Positions 1-7,495 of a stretch of 64,000 bases of DNA are shown one piece after another. The DNA lies in assembly GCA_963698015.1 (NCBI GenBank), contig OY969109.1, forward strand, positions 2,294,001-2,358,000, read 5' to 3'. The DNA comes from VAXT01 sp963698015 (lineage in GTDB: Bacteria > Actinomycetota > Thermoleophilia > Gaiellales > Gaiellaceae). Made by a program: the position numbers and the translations under genes. Each line of letters begins with the position of its first letter. Position 1 is the first letter of the stretch. The notes under the pieces are model-generated. The model was not told the DNA's origin. It ran no database searches and saw nothing but the letters and a program-made list of their open reading frames with translations.

Positions 1-838
1 CATGCGGTCCGGCTGTCTGCACTTGTCGCAGCTGCGGTGAGTGCCGGATACCTGTGGCGTGCCGCGCTCGACCAGCACGCGCCGCAGAAGGTCATGGTCG
101 CGGCACCGCCGGCGCTCCACTTCGAGCCGGGCACCGATCTGTTCAACTCGCTGACTGGCCTGCGCGCGGACGCGGCACGAGTCGCGCGGCAGGAGGCACT
201 CAGGGCCGAGCAGGCGCAGCTGGCTGCGGCGTCGGCGCATCGGGCGTCCGCGCATGCGGCCCAGTCGCATTCGATCGTGTTCGTCCGCACGGTGCCCGCC
301 GCTCCGTCTTCGCACCGCAGCCGGCCGACAGGTTCCGGCGGATCGAGTCACGCCCGGCCGAAGCCGAAGCCGAAGCCTCCGCGCGGCGGCAGCCCGAAGC
401 CGCCGCCGCCTCCGCCGGCGCCGACAACCTGCTCCTCCGCCACCTGCTCCTCCGGCAGGGCCACCGCCCGCTCCGCCACCCCCGCCGCCTCCGGTCGGCA
501 CCGGCACCAAGCCGGGGTGGGGCAAGGGCGACCGGCACCACCACCACACGGGCCCTCCGGGCCACTCGCGGCGCAAGTGCAAAGGGAAGGGCACGCAGAA
601 TCAGGGCGAGGACGATCATCGGCACGGCTGGGGTCGGAAGCACGACGACGAGCACCAGGAACACGACGGCCACCACGGGCACCACGGCGGCTGGCATCAG
701 GGCGGGGGCGGCCAGGGCGGGGGCGGTCACGAAGGCGGCGGCCACGAGGGCGGCGGCCACGAGGGCGGCGGCCACGAGGGCGGCGGCCACCAAGGCTGGG
801 GCGGCCACCAGGGCGGCGGCCACGGAAACCACCACTAG
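1..838 (+). pseudogene. His/Gly/Pro-rich membrane-anchored protein, partial and apparently frameshifted
   Basis: The gene enters from upstream. In the frame starting at base 1 it reads a hydrophobic stretch (a probable membrane anchor), an Ala/Arg-rich segment and a Lys-Pro linker up to about base 420. From about base 422 the sensible reading lies one base further on: a Pro-rich run, HHHH at 536-547, a basic stretch, then Gly-Gly-His-Glu-Gly units ending in HH and a TAG at 836-838. Each frame alone turns into low-quality Arg/Ala text after or before the Pro tract, so I infer one extra base (or two missing) in it. The tail could bind metal ions; this is inference from composition. Function unknown. 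A sequencing error is as likely as a true pseudogene. Confidence 0.5.
722..826 (+). repeat. 15-bp tandem repeat coding GGHEG units
   Basis: A run of near-identical 15-bp units (GGCGGCCACGAGGGC and variants) encodes GGHEG four times, then GGHQG and related units. It is in frame with the His-rich tail and explains that domain by slippage-type expansion. It has no spacers and is not a CRISPR. Confidence 0.85.
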
Positions 839-847
839 GCGACGCGT

Positions 848-1501
848 CTAACCCGCGCGGCGGAGCAGCTCTTCGAGGTCGAGCACGGCCGTCCGGCCCC
901 GCCGGAGCTCGACGGAGCCGCGCTCCTCCGCCTCGCGCAGCACCCGGTTCACGGTCGCCCGGGAGGTGCCGGCCAGCTCGGCGATCTCCTCCTGCGTGAG
1001 CGGCACTACGGCCTCTCCGTCGCCCGCTCCGTACAGCTCGGCTAGCTCGCACATCCGTCGCAGCACCCTGCGGTCGGCCGGAACGTAGTACGCCTCGACC
1101 AGCTGGTCGGAAAGCCTGCGCAGGCGGTCGGTGAGGATTCCGACGAGAACATCGTTCACGATCGGATGCTCGTGGCGCAGCCGCTCGAAGTCGTCGCGGT
1201 AGACGGAGTACGTCTCTGCGGGCTCGAGCGCGCTCACGGTCGCGGAGCGGACCGGCTCCCGGCCGAGCAGCGCGAGCTCACCGAACGCGTCGCCCGGCCC
1301 GCGCACGGAGAGCATCGCGGTGTCCCCGAGCGGCGTCACGATGCGAACCGAGAATCGCCCCTTCCGGATGAGGTTCAGCGAATCGGCCGGGTCGCCGCGG
1401 TGGAAGACGACCTCGCCGCGCGCGAACGACCGGCGGCGCGCGATCGTGAGCAACGCGTGCAGCGCCTCATCTGGCACATCGGCGAGCAGCTGCCATTCCA
1501 C
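848..1501 (-). CDS. Crp/Fnr-family transcriptional regulator
   Basis: 217 aa, the usual length for the family. An N-terminal cyclic-nucleotide-binding beta-barrel (about residues 10-115, with the GDAFGELALLG phosphate-binding-cassette-like motif) is followed by a dimerisation helix and a C-terminal winged helix (TQEEIAELAGTSRATVNRVL, about 165-190). Start is GTG; there is no better upstream start. No cysteine cluster for an iron-sulfur centre is seen, so an effector of cAMP type or none is more likely than oxygen sensing by [4Fe-4S]. A perfect palindrome sits three bases upstream of the start, so autoregulation and control of the divergent gene at 1606 are plausible. Confidence 0.88.
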   Translation of the reverse strand: MEWQLLADVPDEALHALLTIARRRSFARGEVVFHRGDPADSLNLIRKGRFSVRIVTPLGDTAMLSVRGPGDAFGELALLGREPVRSATVSALEPAETYSVYRDDFERLRHEHPIVNDVLVGILTDRLRRLSDQLVEAYYVPADRRVLRRMCELAELYGAGDGEAVVPLTQEEIAELAGTSRATVNRVLREAEERGSVELRRGRTAVLDLEELLRRAG

Positions 1502-1504
1502 GAT

Positions 1505-1532
1505 GTGTCAAGAGTTTGACACTTCCAGTGTC
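1505..1532. promoter_or_regulatory. two overlapping palindromes, probable Crp/Fnr-type operator
   Basis: GTGTCAA-GAGT-TTGACAC (1505-1522) is a perfect 7-4-7 inverted repeat, the geometry used by Crp/Fnr dimers. It overlaps a second perfect inverted repeat GACACT-TCC-AGTGTC (1518-1532). Both lie between the divergent regulator and the secreted-protein gene. TTGACA at 1516-1521 could also act as a -35 element toward the plus-strand gene. Confidence 0.55.
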
Positions 1533-1605
1533 GCGGCGGCGAACGACATGGAGCGGAGGGCTTCCTACGGTGTCGTCAATGACGAAACACACCAAAGGAG
1601 GCGTC

Positions 1606-2157
1606 ATGAAGGTCAAAGGTTCACGCCGACTCGTCGCACGCCTCGGCCTCGCACTCGCGGTGGCGGCAATCGCCGCACCGGGCGCACATGCGATGAACGC
1701 CATGAACGAGAGCGGAGGCGGAGGCGGCCTTCGCCTCTATGCGGACGATCTCCACGCCCCGCTCGCAGTCGCGACTCTCAATGCGTCGAACGTTCGCACC
1801 GACGCGGCTTCTCTGCAGCCGATCCTTCCGGGTTCGAACGTTCGCACCGACGCGGCCTCGTTCAAGCCAACACCCGTCCCGGTCTCGTTCCTCGCGTCGA
1901 ACACTCGGACCGACGCGGCTTCTTCGGTGCCGATCACCGACGCTCGCCACAGCGCGCTGCTCAAGCACAGGGCGCAGATCGGCCAGACGCCGACGCAGCT
2001 CGCGTCGACGCAACTCCCATCGACTGACTCGCCGGGCATCAACTGGGGCGTCGCCGCAATCGGAGCGGCCCTCGGAGCGTTCGGTCTGATGCTCCTCTTC
2101 GCCGTCGTCGTTTTCGCAGGGCGACACAACCGCAGAGGTGGGCTCGCCGCCACGTAG
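1606..2157 (+). CDS. secreted, membrane-tethered protein with three SNVRTDAAS repeats
   Basis: 183 aa from ATG 1606, chosen because AAAGGAGG lies at 1593-1600 with ideal spacing; the open frame continues upstream without support. Residues 1-29 form a signal peptide ending APGAHA. Three copies of SN(V/T)RTDAAS occur at about 61-69, 77-85 and 98-106, separated by Pro-rich spacers. A C-terminal membrane helix (about 147-172, ending FAVVVFAG) is followed by a short basic tail. The layout is that of an exported surface protein held by its C-terminus. I do not recognise the family. The divergent Crp/Fnr regulator and the shared operator suggest co-regulation. Confidence 0.7.
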   Translation: MKVKGSRRLVARLGLALAVAAIAAPGAHAMNAMNESGGGGGLRLYADDLHAPLAVATLNASNVRTDAASLQPILPGSNVRTDAASFKPTPVPVSFLASNTRTDAASSVPITDARHSALLKHRAQIGQTPTQLASTQLPSTDSPGINWGVAAIGAALGAFGLMLLFAVVVFAGRHNRRGGLAAT

Positions 2158-2172
2158 AGCCGCGAGTCCACG

Positions 2173-2210
2173 GTCGTAGGCGGGCTTTCCAGGGTTGGCC
2201 CGCTTACGAC
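2173..2210 (+). terminator. stem-loop terminator after the secreted protein
   Basis: GTCGTAGGCGGGC (2173-2185) pairs with GCCCGCTTACGAC (2198-2210) with one mismatch, followed by a short T run near 2222. It separates the upstream gene from the cyclase fusion. Confidence 0.55.
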
Positions 2211-2260
2211 TGTCCGGGATGTTTTTGCCTGCGTGAGGTGATGGAGGAGAATTGAGCGCC

Positions 2261-5200
2261 ATGCAGGACCTGCCGGCAGGCACAGTCACCTTTCTCTTCA
2301 CCGACATCGAGGGGTCGACAGCGCTGCTCAAGCAGCTCGGCCGCGACCGCTACGACGGGGTGCTCGCCGACCATGGGCGTCTCCTGCGCGCTGCGATCGC
2401 TGCGCATGACGGCCGGGTCGTCGACACGCAGGGCGACTCGTTCTTCGCGGCTTTCCAGACGGCCGGGAGCGCCGTGGCCGCCGCGGCCGACGCCCAGCGC
2501 GAGCTGGCGGCACACGAGTGGGGCGGAGGGATCGAGGTCAAGGCGCGGATGGGCCTGCACACGGGCGAGCCGAAGGTCGGCGAGGAGCGGTACGTCGGGA
2601 TCGGCGTCCATCGCGCGGCTCGCATCGGTGCCGCCGGACACGGGGGCCAGGTGCTGCTGTCCTCGACGACGAAGGAGCTCGCCGAGGAAGACCTCCCGCC
2701 TGGCGTCACGATCCGGGACCTCGGCGAGCGGCGCCTGAAGGACATCGACCAGCCGCAGCGCCTCTACCAGCTCGTCATCGAGGGGCTCCAGACCGATTTC
2801 GCGCAGCTGAAGACGCTCGACGTCGAGCTCCGCCGCAAGCGGCGCAGGATGTACGCGGGGTCGGCGCTGATCGGAGTCCTCGCCGCGGCGGTTGCGATTC
2901 CGGTGTTCGCCTTCGGGCAGGGAGGAGGCGCGGGCGGCGTGAGGGTGGAGGGGAACGCGGTCGCGATCATCGACCCGCACTCGAACGAGGTCGTGGGCCA
3001 GGTGCCGGTCGGCTCCAGTCCGCAGGCGATCGCTGCCGGCTTGGGATCGCTCTGGGTCGCCAACCTCGACGACCAGACCGTCTCGCGGGTCGACCTGGCC
3101 ACGCGGAAGGTGACGAGGACGCTGGCGATGGGTGACACCCCCACCGGCGTGGCGAGTTCGAACGACGCAGTCTGGGTCGTCGGCTCGGTGCCGACGCAGC
3201 CGTTCGTCGCCGTCCGGAAGATCGATCCTCGCTTCAACACGGTCTCCGATCCCACCAATATCGGCACCGTCGGTCCCGGTGACGTCGGTGTAGTCGGGGC
3301 CGATGGCCGGCGAATCTGGGTCGCGCCGTCTTCGGGCCTGCTCACTCGCCTGAGCCCGAATACTGCGCGCAAGGTGCAACAGGTCGATCCCAATGCCGGG
3401 CCGACCGGGATCGCGGTGGGACCCGAGGCGGTCTGGTTGACGGACAGCTTCGCCGGCACCGTGACGCGGGTTGACCCGACCGGCCTGCTCACGCCGCTCG
3501 GCGTCGGGCACGGCCCGAGCGGAATCGCCGTCGGGCCGGGCGCCGTCTGGGTCGCAGACACGGCAGACGATGCAGCCGTTCGGATCAACCCCACGACGCG
3601 GAGCGTGACCACCACGGTCCCGGTCGGAGGAAGCCCGGTCGGGATCGCGGTCGGCGGTGGGTCAGTGTGGGTGGCGAACAGCCGCGACGGGACCGTCACC
3701 CGCATCGATGCGGCGACGGCGAAGCCGGTGAAGACGATCGAAGTCGGAGGCAGCCCGCAGGCCGTTGCGGTCGCGGACGGGAAGGTGTGGGTGACCGTGC
3801 AGAACGCTGTGCGCCGGCTTCCAGAAGCCGGTGCAGCAGCCGGGACGCTACGGGTCACTCTCAAGGACGACGTCGACTTCATGGATCCTGCTTTGGCCTA
3901 CTCGTTCCAGGCGTGGGAGTTGCTCTACGCCTCGTGCGCAAAACTCCTCAACTACCCCGACAAGGCAGCCCCCGCCGGCTCGCAGCTCGTCCCGGAAGTT
4001 GCGCGCTCGCTACCCGCGCGCTCAGCGGACGGCAAGACGTACACGTTCACGATCCGCAACGGCTACCGCTTCTCGCCGCCCTCGAACGAGCCCGTCACGG
4101 CCGAGACGTTCAAGTACACGATCGAGCGCAGCCTGAGCCCGAAGCTGAGAGGCCCGGCGCGAGACCAGGGATATCTAGGCCAAGTCGTGGGCGCCAAGGC
4201 CTACATGGCCGGCAAGGCGCGCCACATCTCCGGCATCGTGGCGAAAGGCGACAAGTTGACCCTGCGGCTCGCAGCGCCAACGCCCGAGCTCGCGACCCTG
4301 ATCGCACTGCCGTTCTTCTGCGCCGTGCCCGTCGGTACGCCGATCGACCCCAACGGAGTGAGGAATGTTCCATCGGCCGGTCCGTACTACGTCGCTGCGT
4401 TTGCTCCGCGGCAGGGGGTCGTCCTGAAGCGGAATCCGAACTATCACGGACCTCGTCCGAGGCGACCCGGCCGCATCGAGGCTGCGGTCGGCATATCGGA
4501 TGACAAGGCCGTGCGAGAGATCGAGTCCGGCGCTGCGGACTTCGCAGGGCAGGGCGTGGGGTCTGCGGCTGGCGAGAGGCTCGCCGCGGTGTACGGCGTG
4601 GGGAGCGACGCCGCGAAGCGGGGTCGGCAGCGCTACTTCACCAACTCTGAGCTGGCGCTCGATTTCCTCGTCCTCAACACGCATCGGGGGCCTTTCCGCG
4701 ACGTCCGTCTCCGCAGGGCCGTCAACTACGCAATCAACCGGCGAGCGCTGGCTGGTCTGGGAATTGCGTCCGGATTCCTTCCGGAGGGGCCGACCGACCA
4801 GTACCTCCCACCCGGAATGCCGGGCTTCACGGATGTGCACATCTACTCCTTCACGCCGGATGTTGCGAAGGCGAGGCGTCTCGGCGGCCGGGAGCGACGC
4901 CAGGTCGTCCTCTACACCTGCAGCCTCGCCCCGTGCGACCAGGGCGCGCAGATCATCAAGGCGAATCTGGGCGCGATCGGAATGGATGTGCTCGTCAAGA
5001 CCTTTTCGTTCGAGACGCTGTTCAACCGAATGCGTAGGCCAGGTGAGCCCTTCGACATAGCCACAACCGGATGGATTGCCGACTATCCCGATCCTTCCCA
5101 GTTCCTGAACGCGCGGCTTTCGGGCGCAAACCAGCCTGCGTTCGACGACCCGGCGTACAAGCGCAAGCTTGCCGCGGTGGCCCGACTGTCCGGACCGGCT

Positions 5201-5371
5201 CGCTACATCGCGTACGGCAAGCTCGATGCCGACCTGGCGCGAAACGGCGCACCGTGGGTCGCCATCGGCACCTCCCTGAACAACGACTTCTTCTCCGCGC
5301 GGACCGGCTGCCAGGTCTTCCAGCCCGCGTACGGCTTCATGGACCTCGGCGCTCTCTGCATCCGGCGCTAA
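2261..5371 (+). CDS. class III nucleotide cyclase / beta-propeller / extracellular solute-binding fusion
   Basis: 1036 aa from ATG 2261; GGAGGA at 2243-2248 precedes it (a TTG at 2252 is too close). Residues about 5-180 are a class III adenylate/guanylate cyclase catalytic domain: metal-binding Asp15 in FTDIEGST and Asp59 in TQGDSFFAAF are present, and GVHRAARIG carries the catalytic Arg but His where classical enzymes have Asn. A single membrane helix follows (about 200-222). Next come YVTN/NHL-like beta-propeller blades (about 225-525, with repeated SLWVAN/AVWVAD motifs), then a complete family 5 (peptide/nickel type) solute-binding domain to the end. The topology implies an outside ligand sensor attached to an inside cyclase. 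It is followed directly by a PAS-LuxR regulator. Confidence 0.85.
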   Translation: MQDLPAGTVTFLFTDIEGSTALLKQLGRDRYDGVLADHGRLLRAAIAAHDGRVVDTQGDSFFAAFQTAGSAVAAAADAQRELAAHEWGGGIEVKARMGLHTGEPKVGEERYVGIGVHRAARIGAAGHGGQVLLSSTTKELAEEDLPPGVTIRDLGERRLKDIDQPQRLYQLVIEGLQTDFAQLKTLDVELRRKRRRMYAGSALIGVLAAAVAIPVFAFGQGGGAGGVRVEGNAVAIIDPHSNEVVGQVPVGSSPQAIAAGLGSLWVANLDDQTVSRVDLATRKVTRTLAMGDTPTGVASSNDAVWVVGSVPTQPFVAVRKIDPRFNTVSDPTNIGTVGPGDVGVVGADGRRIWVAPSSGLLTRLSPNTARKVQQVDPNAGPTGIAVGPEAVWLTDSFAGTVTRVDPTGLLTPLGVGHGPSGIAVGPGAVWVADTADDAAVRINPTTRSVTTTVPVGGSPVGIAVGGGSVWVANSRDGTVTRIDAATAKPVKTIEVGGSPQAVAVADGKVWVTVQNAVRRLPEAGAAAGTLRVTLKDDVDFMDPALAYSFQAWELLYASCAKLLNYPDKAAPAGSQLVPEVARSLPARSADGKTYTFTIRNGYRFSPPSNEPVTAETFKYTIERSLSPKLRGPARDQGYLGQVVGAKAYMAGKARHISGIVAKGDKLTLRLAAPTPELATLIALPFFCAVPVGTPIDPNGVRNVPSAGPYYVAAFAPRQGVVLKRNPNYHGPRPRRPGRIEAAVGISDDKAVREIESGAADFAGQGVGSAAGERLAAVYGVGSDAAKRGRQRYFTNSELALDFLVLNTHRGPFRDVRLRRAVNYAINRRALAGLGIASGFLPEGPTDQYLPPGMPGFTDVHIYSFTPDVAKARRLGGRERRQVVLYTCSLAPCDQGAQIIKANLGAIGMDVLVKTFSFETLFNRMRRPGEPFDIATTGWIADYPDPSQFLNARLSGANQPAFDDPAYKRKLAAVARLSGPARYIAYGKLDADLARNGAPWVAIGTSLNNDFFSARTGCQVFQPAYGFMDLGALCIRR

Positions 5372-5935
5372 GTGGTGCCGGTCTCGGCGCTGCAGGCGAT
5401 GGGTCTCGAGCAGGTGCTCGAGCACGTCAACGTGCCGAGCTACGTCATCGACACGAGCGGCGTCGTCCGCTGGCTGAACCCGGCCGCGGAGAAGATCGTC
5501 GGGGACGTTCGCGGTCGGCAGTTCACGTCCGTCGTCGCGCCCGAGGACACGCGGCGAGCGCGCGAGCTATTCGCTCGAAAGGTGGTCGGCGCGGAGCGGG
5601 TCACGGACGCCGGCGTCGCGATCGTCGGCAGGGACGGCGGCCGTGTGGCCGTCGAGGTGAGCTCCGTGCCTGTGTTCCGTGGCGAGCACGTGGTCGGTGT
5701 GTTCGGTCAGGTCTCGGACGTGGTCGAGGAGCCCCATGCGCACCCGGACTTGGGCCTGACGCCGCGCCAGGGGCAGGTGCTCGAGCTCCTCGAGCGCGGC
5801 CGTTCCACGGCGCAGATCGCCCAGGAGCTGCACCTCAGCACGGAGACGGTGCGCAACCACATTCGGCACGTGCTGCGCGCCACCGGCGCCCACTCGCGGC
5901 TGGAGGCGGTCGCGATCGCGAGCGGCGCGCATTGA
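5372..5935 (+). CDS. PAS-domain LuxR-type transcriptional regulator
   Basis: 187 aa; the GTG start abuts the TAA of the cyclase fusion with no gap, so the two are almost certainly one operon. Residues about 8-115 form a PAS sensor domain (NVPSYVIDTSGVVRWLNPAA, with the following VVAPEDTRRA segment). Residues about 125-187 form a LuxR/GerE helix-turn-helix (LTPRQGQVLELLERGRSTAQ, then LHLSTETVRNHIRHVL). There is no receiver domain, so it is not a classical response regulator. Its PAS ligand is unknown. Gene order suggests it acts with the membrane cyclase as a sensing module; that is inference. Confidence 0.85.
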   Translation: MVPVSALQAMGLEQVLEHVNVPSYVIDTSGVVRWLNPAAEKIVGDVRGRQFTSVVAPEDTRRARELFARKVVGAERVTDAGVAIVGRDGGRVAVEVSSVPVFRGEHVVGVFGQVSDVVEEPHAHPDLGLTPRQGQVLELLERGRSTAQIAQELHLSTETVRNHIRHVLRATGAHSRLEAVAIASGAH

Positions 5936-5939
5936 CGCA

Positions 5940-6174
5940 ACCCGTCGATCCCGAACGGGGCGGCGGCGGGGATCTCACCGAAACCGTCGACCACATCGAC
6001 CCATACACGAAAGGCTCGAAGCTCACACTCGCCGACGTGCAAGTGTTGTGCCGAAGCTGCAACTCACGGAAGGGGAGGGGAGGGGGGTCGTCGAAGCGCA
6101 CGCCGCCTAGCCACCCCCAAGCCAGCCGTTTCGCGTTCTGTACGCGTGCCGAGCCGCGGTGCCGGTCAACATGA
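5940..6174 (+). pseudogene. C-terminal remnant of an HNH endonuclease
   Basis: Frame 1 of this stretch reads a typical HNH second half: TVDHIDPYTKGSKLTLADVQ followed by VLCRSCNSRKG, with the catalytic His, the conserved Pro region and the CxxC zinc-type cysteines. The first half of the motif and any start codon are missing; upstream sequence is the end of the LuxR gene. After SRKG the frame degenerates into low-complexity text before a stop. I read it as a fragment left from a mobile element or phage-type HNH gene. Confidence 0.6.
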
Positions 6175-6198
6175 CGATGCTTGCCCGGAGCGACGCCG

Positions 6199-6501
6199 CT
6201 ACCGGGTGCGGAGGACCGCGCCGACAATGAGCAGCGCAAGGCACGTGGCAAGCAGAACCGGCCCGACGATCAGCACCACCGAAAGGGTGACTGTCTCAGA
6301 AGACGGGGAGCCGCTCACCCAGCTGTTCCACGTGTCTCTTCCAGCGGTCAAGGCGATCACCGTCGCCATGACCAGGGCAAGAAGGGCACCCCCGGAGAGC
6401 GTGGAGGCGACAAGAAAGGGCCAGCGACCTCCGTCAGCCGTCCGCAAGCCGAGCACGGATGCCCCAAGGAGCACTAGGAATAAGGCAGCGATGACGAGCA
6501 T
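6199..6501 (-). CDS. small membrane protein
   Basis: 100 aa from ATG 6501, chosen because AAGGAGG lies six bases upstream; longer in-frame starts (ATG 6519, TTG 6525) would bury that site in the coding region. Three hydrophobic segments are seen: LVIAALFLVLLGASVLGL at the N-terminus, a second around GGALLALVMATVIALTAG, and a third near the C-terminus (LSVVLIVGPVLLATCLALLI). No family recognised. It stands alone between two mobile-element relics. Confidence 0.55.
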   Translation of the reverse strand: MLVIAALFLVLLGASVLGLRTADGGRWPFLVASTLSGGALLALVMATVIALTAGRDTWNSWVSGSPSSETVTLSVVLIVGPVLLATCLALLIVGAVLRTR

Positions 6502-6661
6502 CCGACGCCTCCTTGACATTCCCAAGCTCTGTATTTCTCACGGGATCTCATGCCTCTATTACGCCTCGTCGCGCAAATCGGTTGTCAAGCGCGGTACGGG
6601 TTCCGAGCCGCAGGTCGCGTGACCGGCCCGCCTCCGAAGCCCGCGGCGCAGCGGAGACGCG

Positions 6662-7087
6662 TCAGAGCGCACGGTCGCGCTCGGCCCGGTCGTCGCCGAT
6701 CAACTCTTTGAGCATCGTGCGCGGAGCGCGTTCGGTGGTGATGACGATCGTGTGTTCTGCCATCCCGAGACGGGTGGCCCGTTGTCGGTGAAGGAGTACG
6801 CGGCCACGTTCAGACTCGCGTTGGCGAAGGCGAAGATCACGAAGCCTGTCCGCCCGTTCCATGATGGCCGTCACGGCCATCTGACGAACGCAGCCGCCGC
6901 AGGGGTCAGTCCGGCCGCGTTGCAGGCCTGTGCAGGGCATGCGGACATGTCGACGACGCAGCGTTACATCGACCTGGCCGGTGTCCGGTTCCGTGAGGAG
7001 GCCGAACTCGCCGAGGCCCGCATGTTCCGCAGCCCGTCCGATCCAAATCGGCAACGCGCTGCCGATTTGAGTAGCACGGACGAGTAG
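6662..7087 (+). pseudogene. C-terminal fragment of a tyrosine recombinase (phage-type integrase)
   Basis: The open frame reads SERTVALGPVVADQLFEHRA, then a linker and the catalytic core FHDGRHGHLTNAAAAG (first His and the HxxR/RH pair), ACAGHADMSTTQRYIDL (conserved His and the tyrosine nucleophile). These are the second half of the R-H-R-H-Y set. The SAM-like N-terminal domain and the first catalytic Arg are missing and there is no start codon upstream, so this is a remnant. It ends 66 bp from the 3' end of tRNA-Trp, the classical site for integrase insertion. Confidence 0.75.
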
Positions 7088-7119
7088 CACGAACCCGTCC
7101 GGGCTTTACATGTAACTCC

Positions 7120-7147
7120 CGAAACCGTCGCGTTTGCGGGGGTTTCG
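7120..7147 (-). terminator. inverted repeat downstream of tRNA-Trp
   Basis: CGAAACC (7120-7126) and GGTTTCG (7141-7147) are perfect complements just past the 3' end of the minus-strand tRNA. It could be a terminator or a remnant of an attachment region. Confidence 0.35.
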
Positions 7148-7152
7148 TTCTA

Positions 7153-7225
7153 CAGGGGCGGCAGGACTCGAACCTGCAACCCCCGGTTTTGGAGACCGGT
7201 GCTCTGCCAGTTGAGCTACGCCCCT
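7153..7225 (-). tRNA. trnW: tRNA-Trp (anticodon CCA)
   Basis: On the minus strand the seven-base acceptor arms AGGGGCG and CGCCCCT pair perfectly, with G as discriminator. The anticodon loop TCTCCAAAA gives CCA, and GGTTCGAGTCC forms the T arm. CCA is not encoded. Confidence 0.96.
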
Positions 7226-7264
7226 GGGTTGCGTCCCGATTGTAGTCGCGCTCTCTGCGGCCAG

Positions 7265-7270
7265 TAGAGT
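7265..7270 (+). promoter_or_regulatory. -10 element TAGAGT, leaderless
   Basis: Six bases separate it from the GTG at 7277, so transcription should start at or next to the start codon. Confidence 0.5.
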
Positions 7271-7276
7271 CGCGGC

Positions 7277-7462
7277 GTGGCGGCTCACCGGCGGGCTCTC
7301 GGGGTGCTCTTTCTCTTCCTCGCGGTCTTCTTCGTCGGCATCGCGTTCACGGCGATCAAGGCCGGCGGCTCCGCGATCGTGATCGGAGTCGCAGCGGCCG
7401 TGCTCGCGCTCTGGATCGGGACTTTTGGGCTGCGCGCGCTGCTCGCGAGTCGCCCTCGCTGA
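7277..7462 (+). CDS. small two-helix membrane protein
   Basis: 61 aa, GTG start placed directly behind a -10-like TAGAGT. Two hydrophobic helices (VLFLFLAVFFVGIAFTAI and AIVIGVAAAVLALWIGTFGL) are joined by a short KAGGS turn; the ends are basic. Small two-helix proteins of this kind are common and mostly uncharacterised. It lies 33 bp before the sigma-factor gene, which has its own -10 element. Confidence 0.6.
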   Translation: MAAHRRALGVLFLFLAVFFVGIAFTAIKAGGSAIVIGVAAAVLALWIGTFGLRALLASRPR

Positions 7463-7483
7463 GGATTCGGCGGCGAGGGGTCG

Positions 7484-7489
7484 TATTCT
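7484..7489 (+). promoter_or_regulatory. -10 element TATTCT, leaderless
   Basis: Six bases precede the GTG of the sigma-factor gene at 7496. There is no Shine-Dalgarno sequence. Confidence 0.55.
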
Positions 7490-7495
7490 CTACGC

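Noticed and set aside
722..826. CRISPR-like repeat array
   Set aside because: The 15-bp units are contiguous, in frame and without spacers; they code GGHEG repeats.
200..835. Long minus-strand and alternative-frame reading frames over the His-rich gene
   Set aside because: They are low-complexity Val/Ala or Arg text caused by GC-rich repeats and have no domain.
6511..6530. Minus-strand GGGAATGTC before the small membrane protein
   Set aside because: Shares nine bases with the dispersed core but neither the arms nor the flanks.
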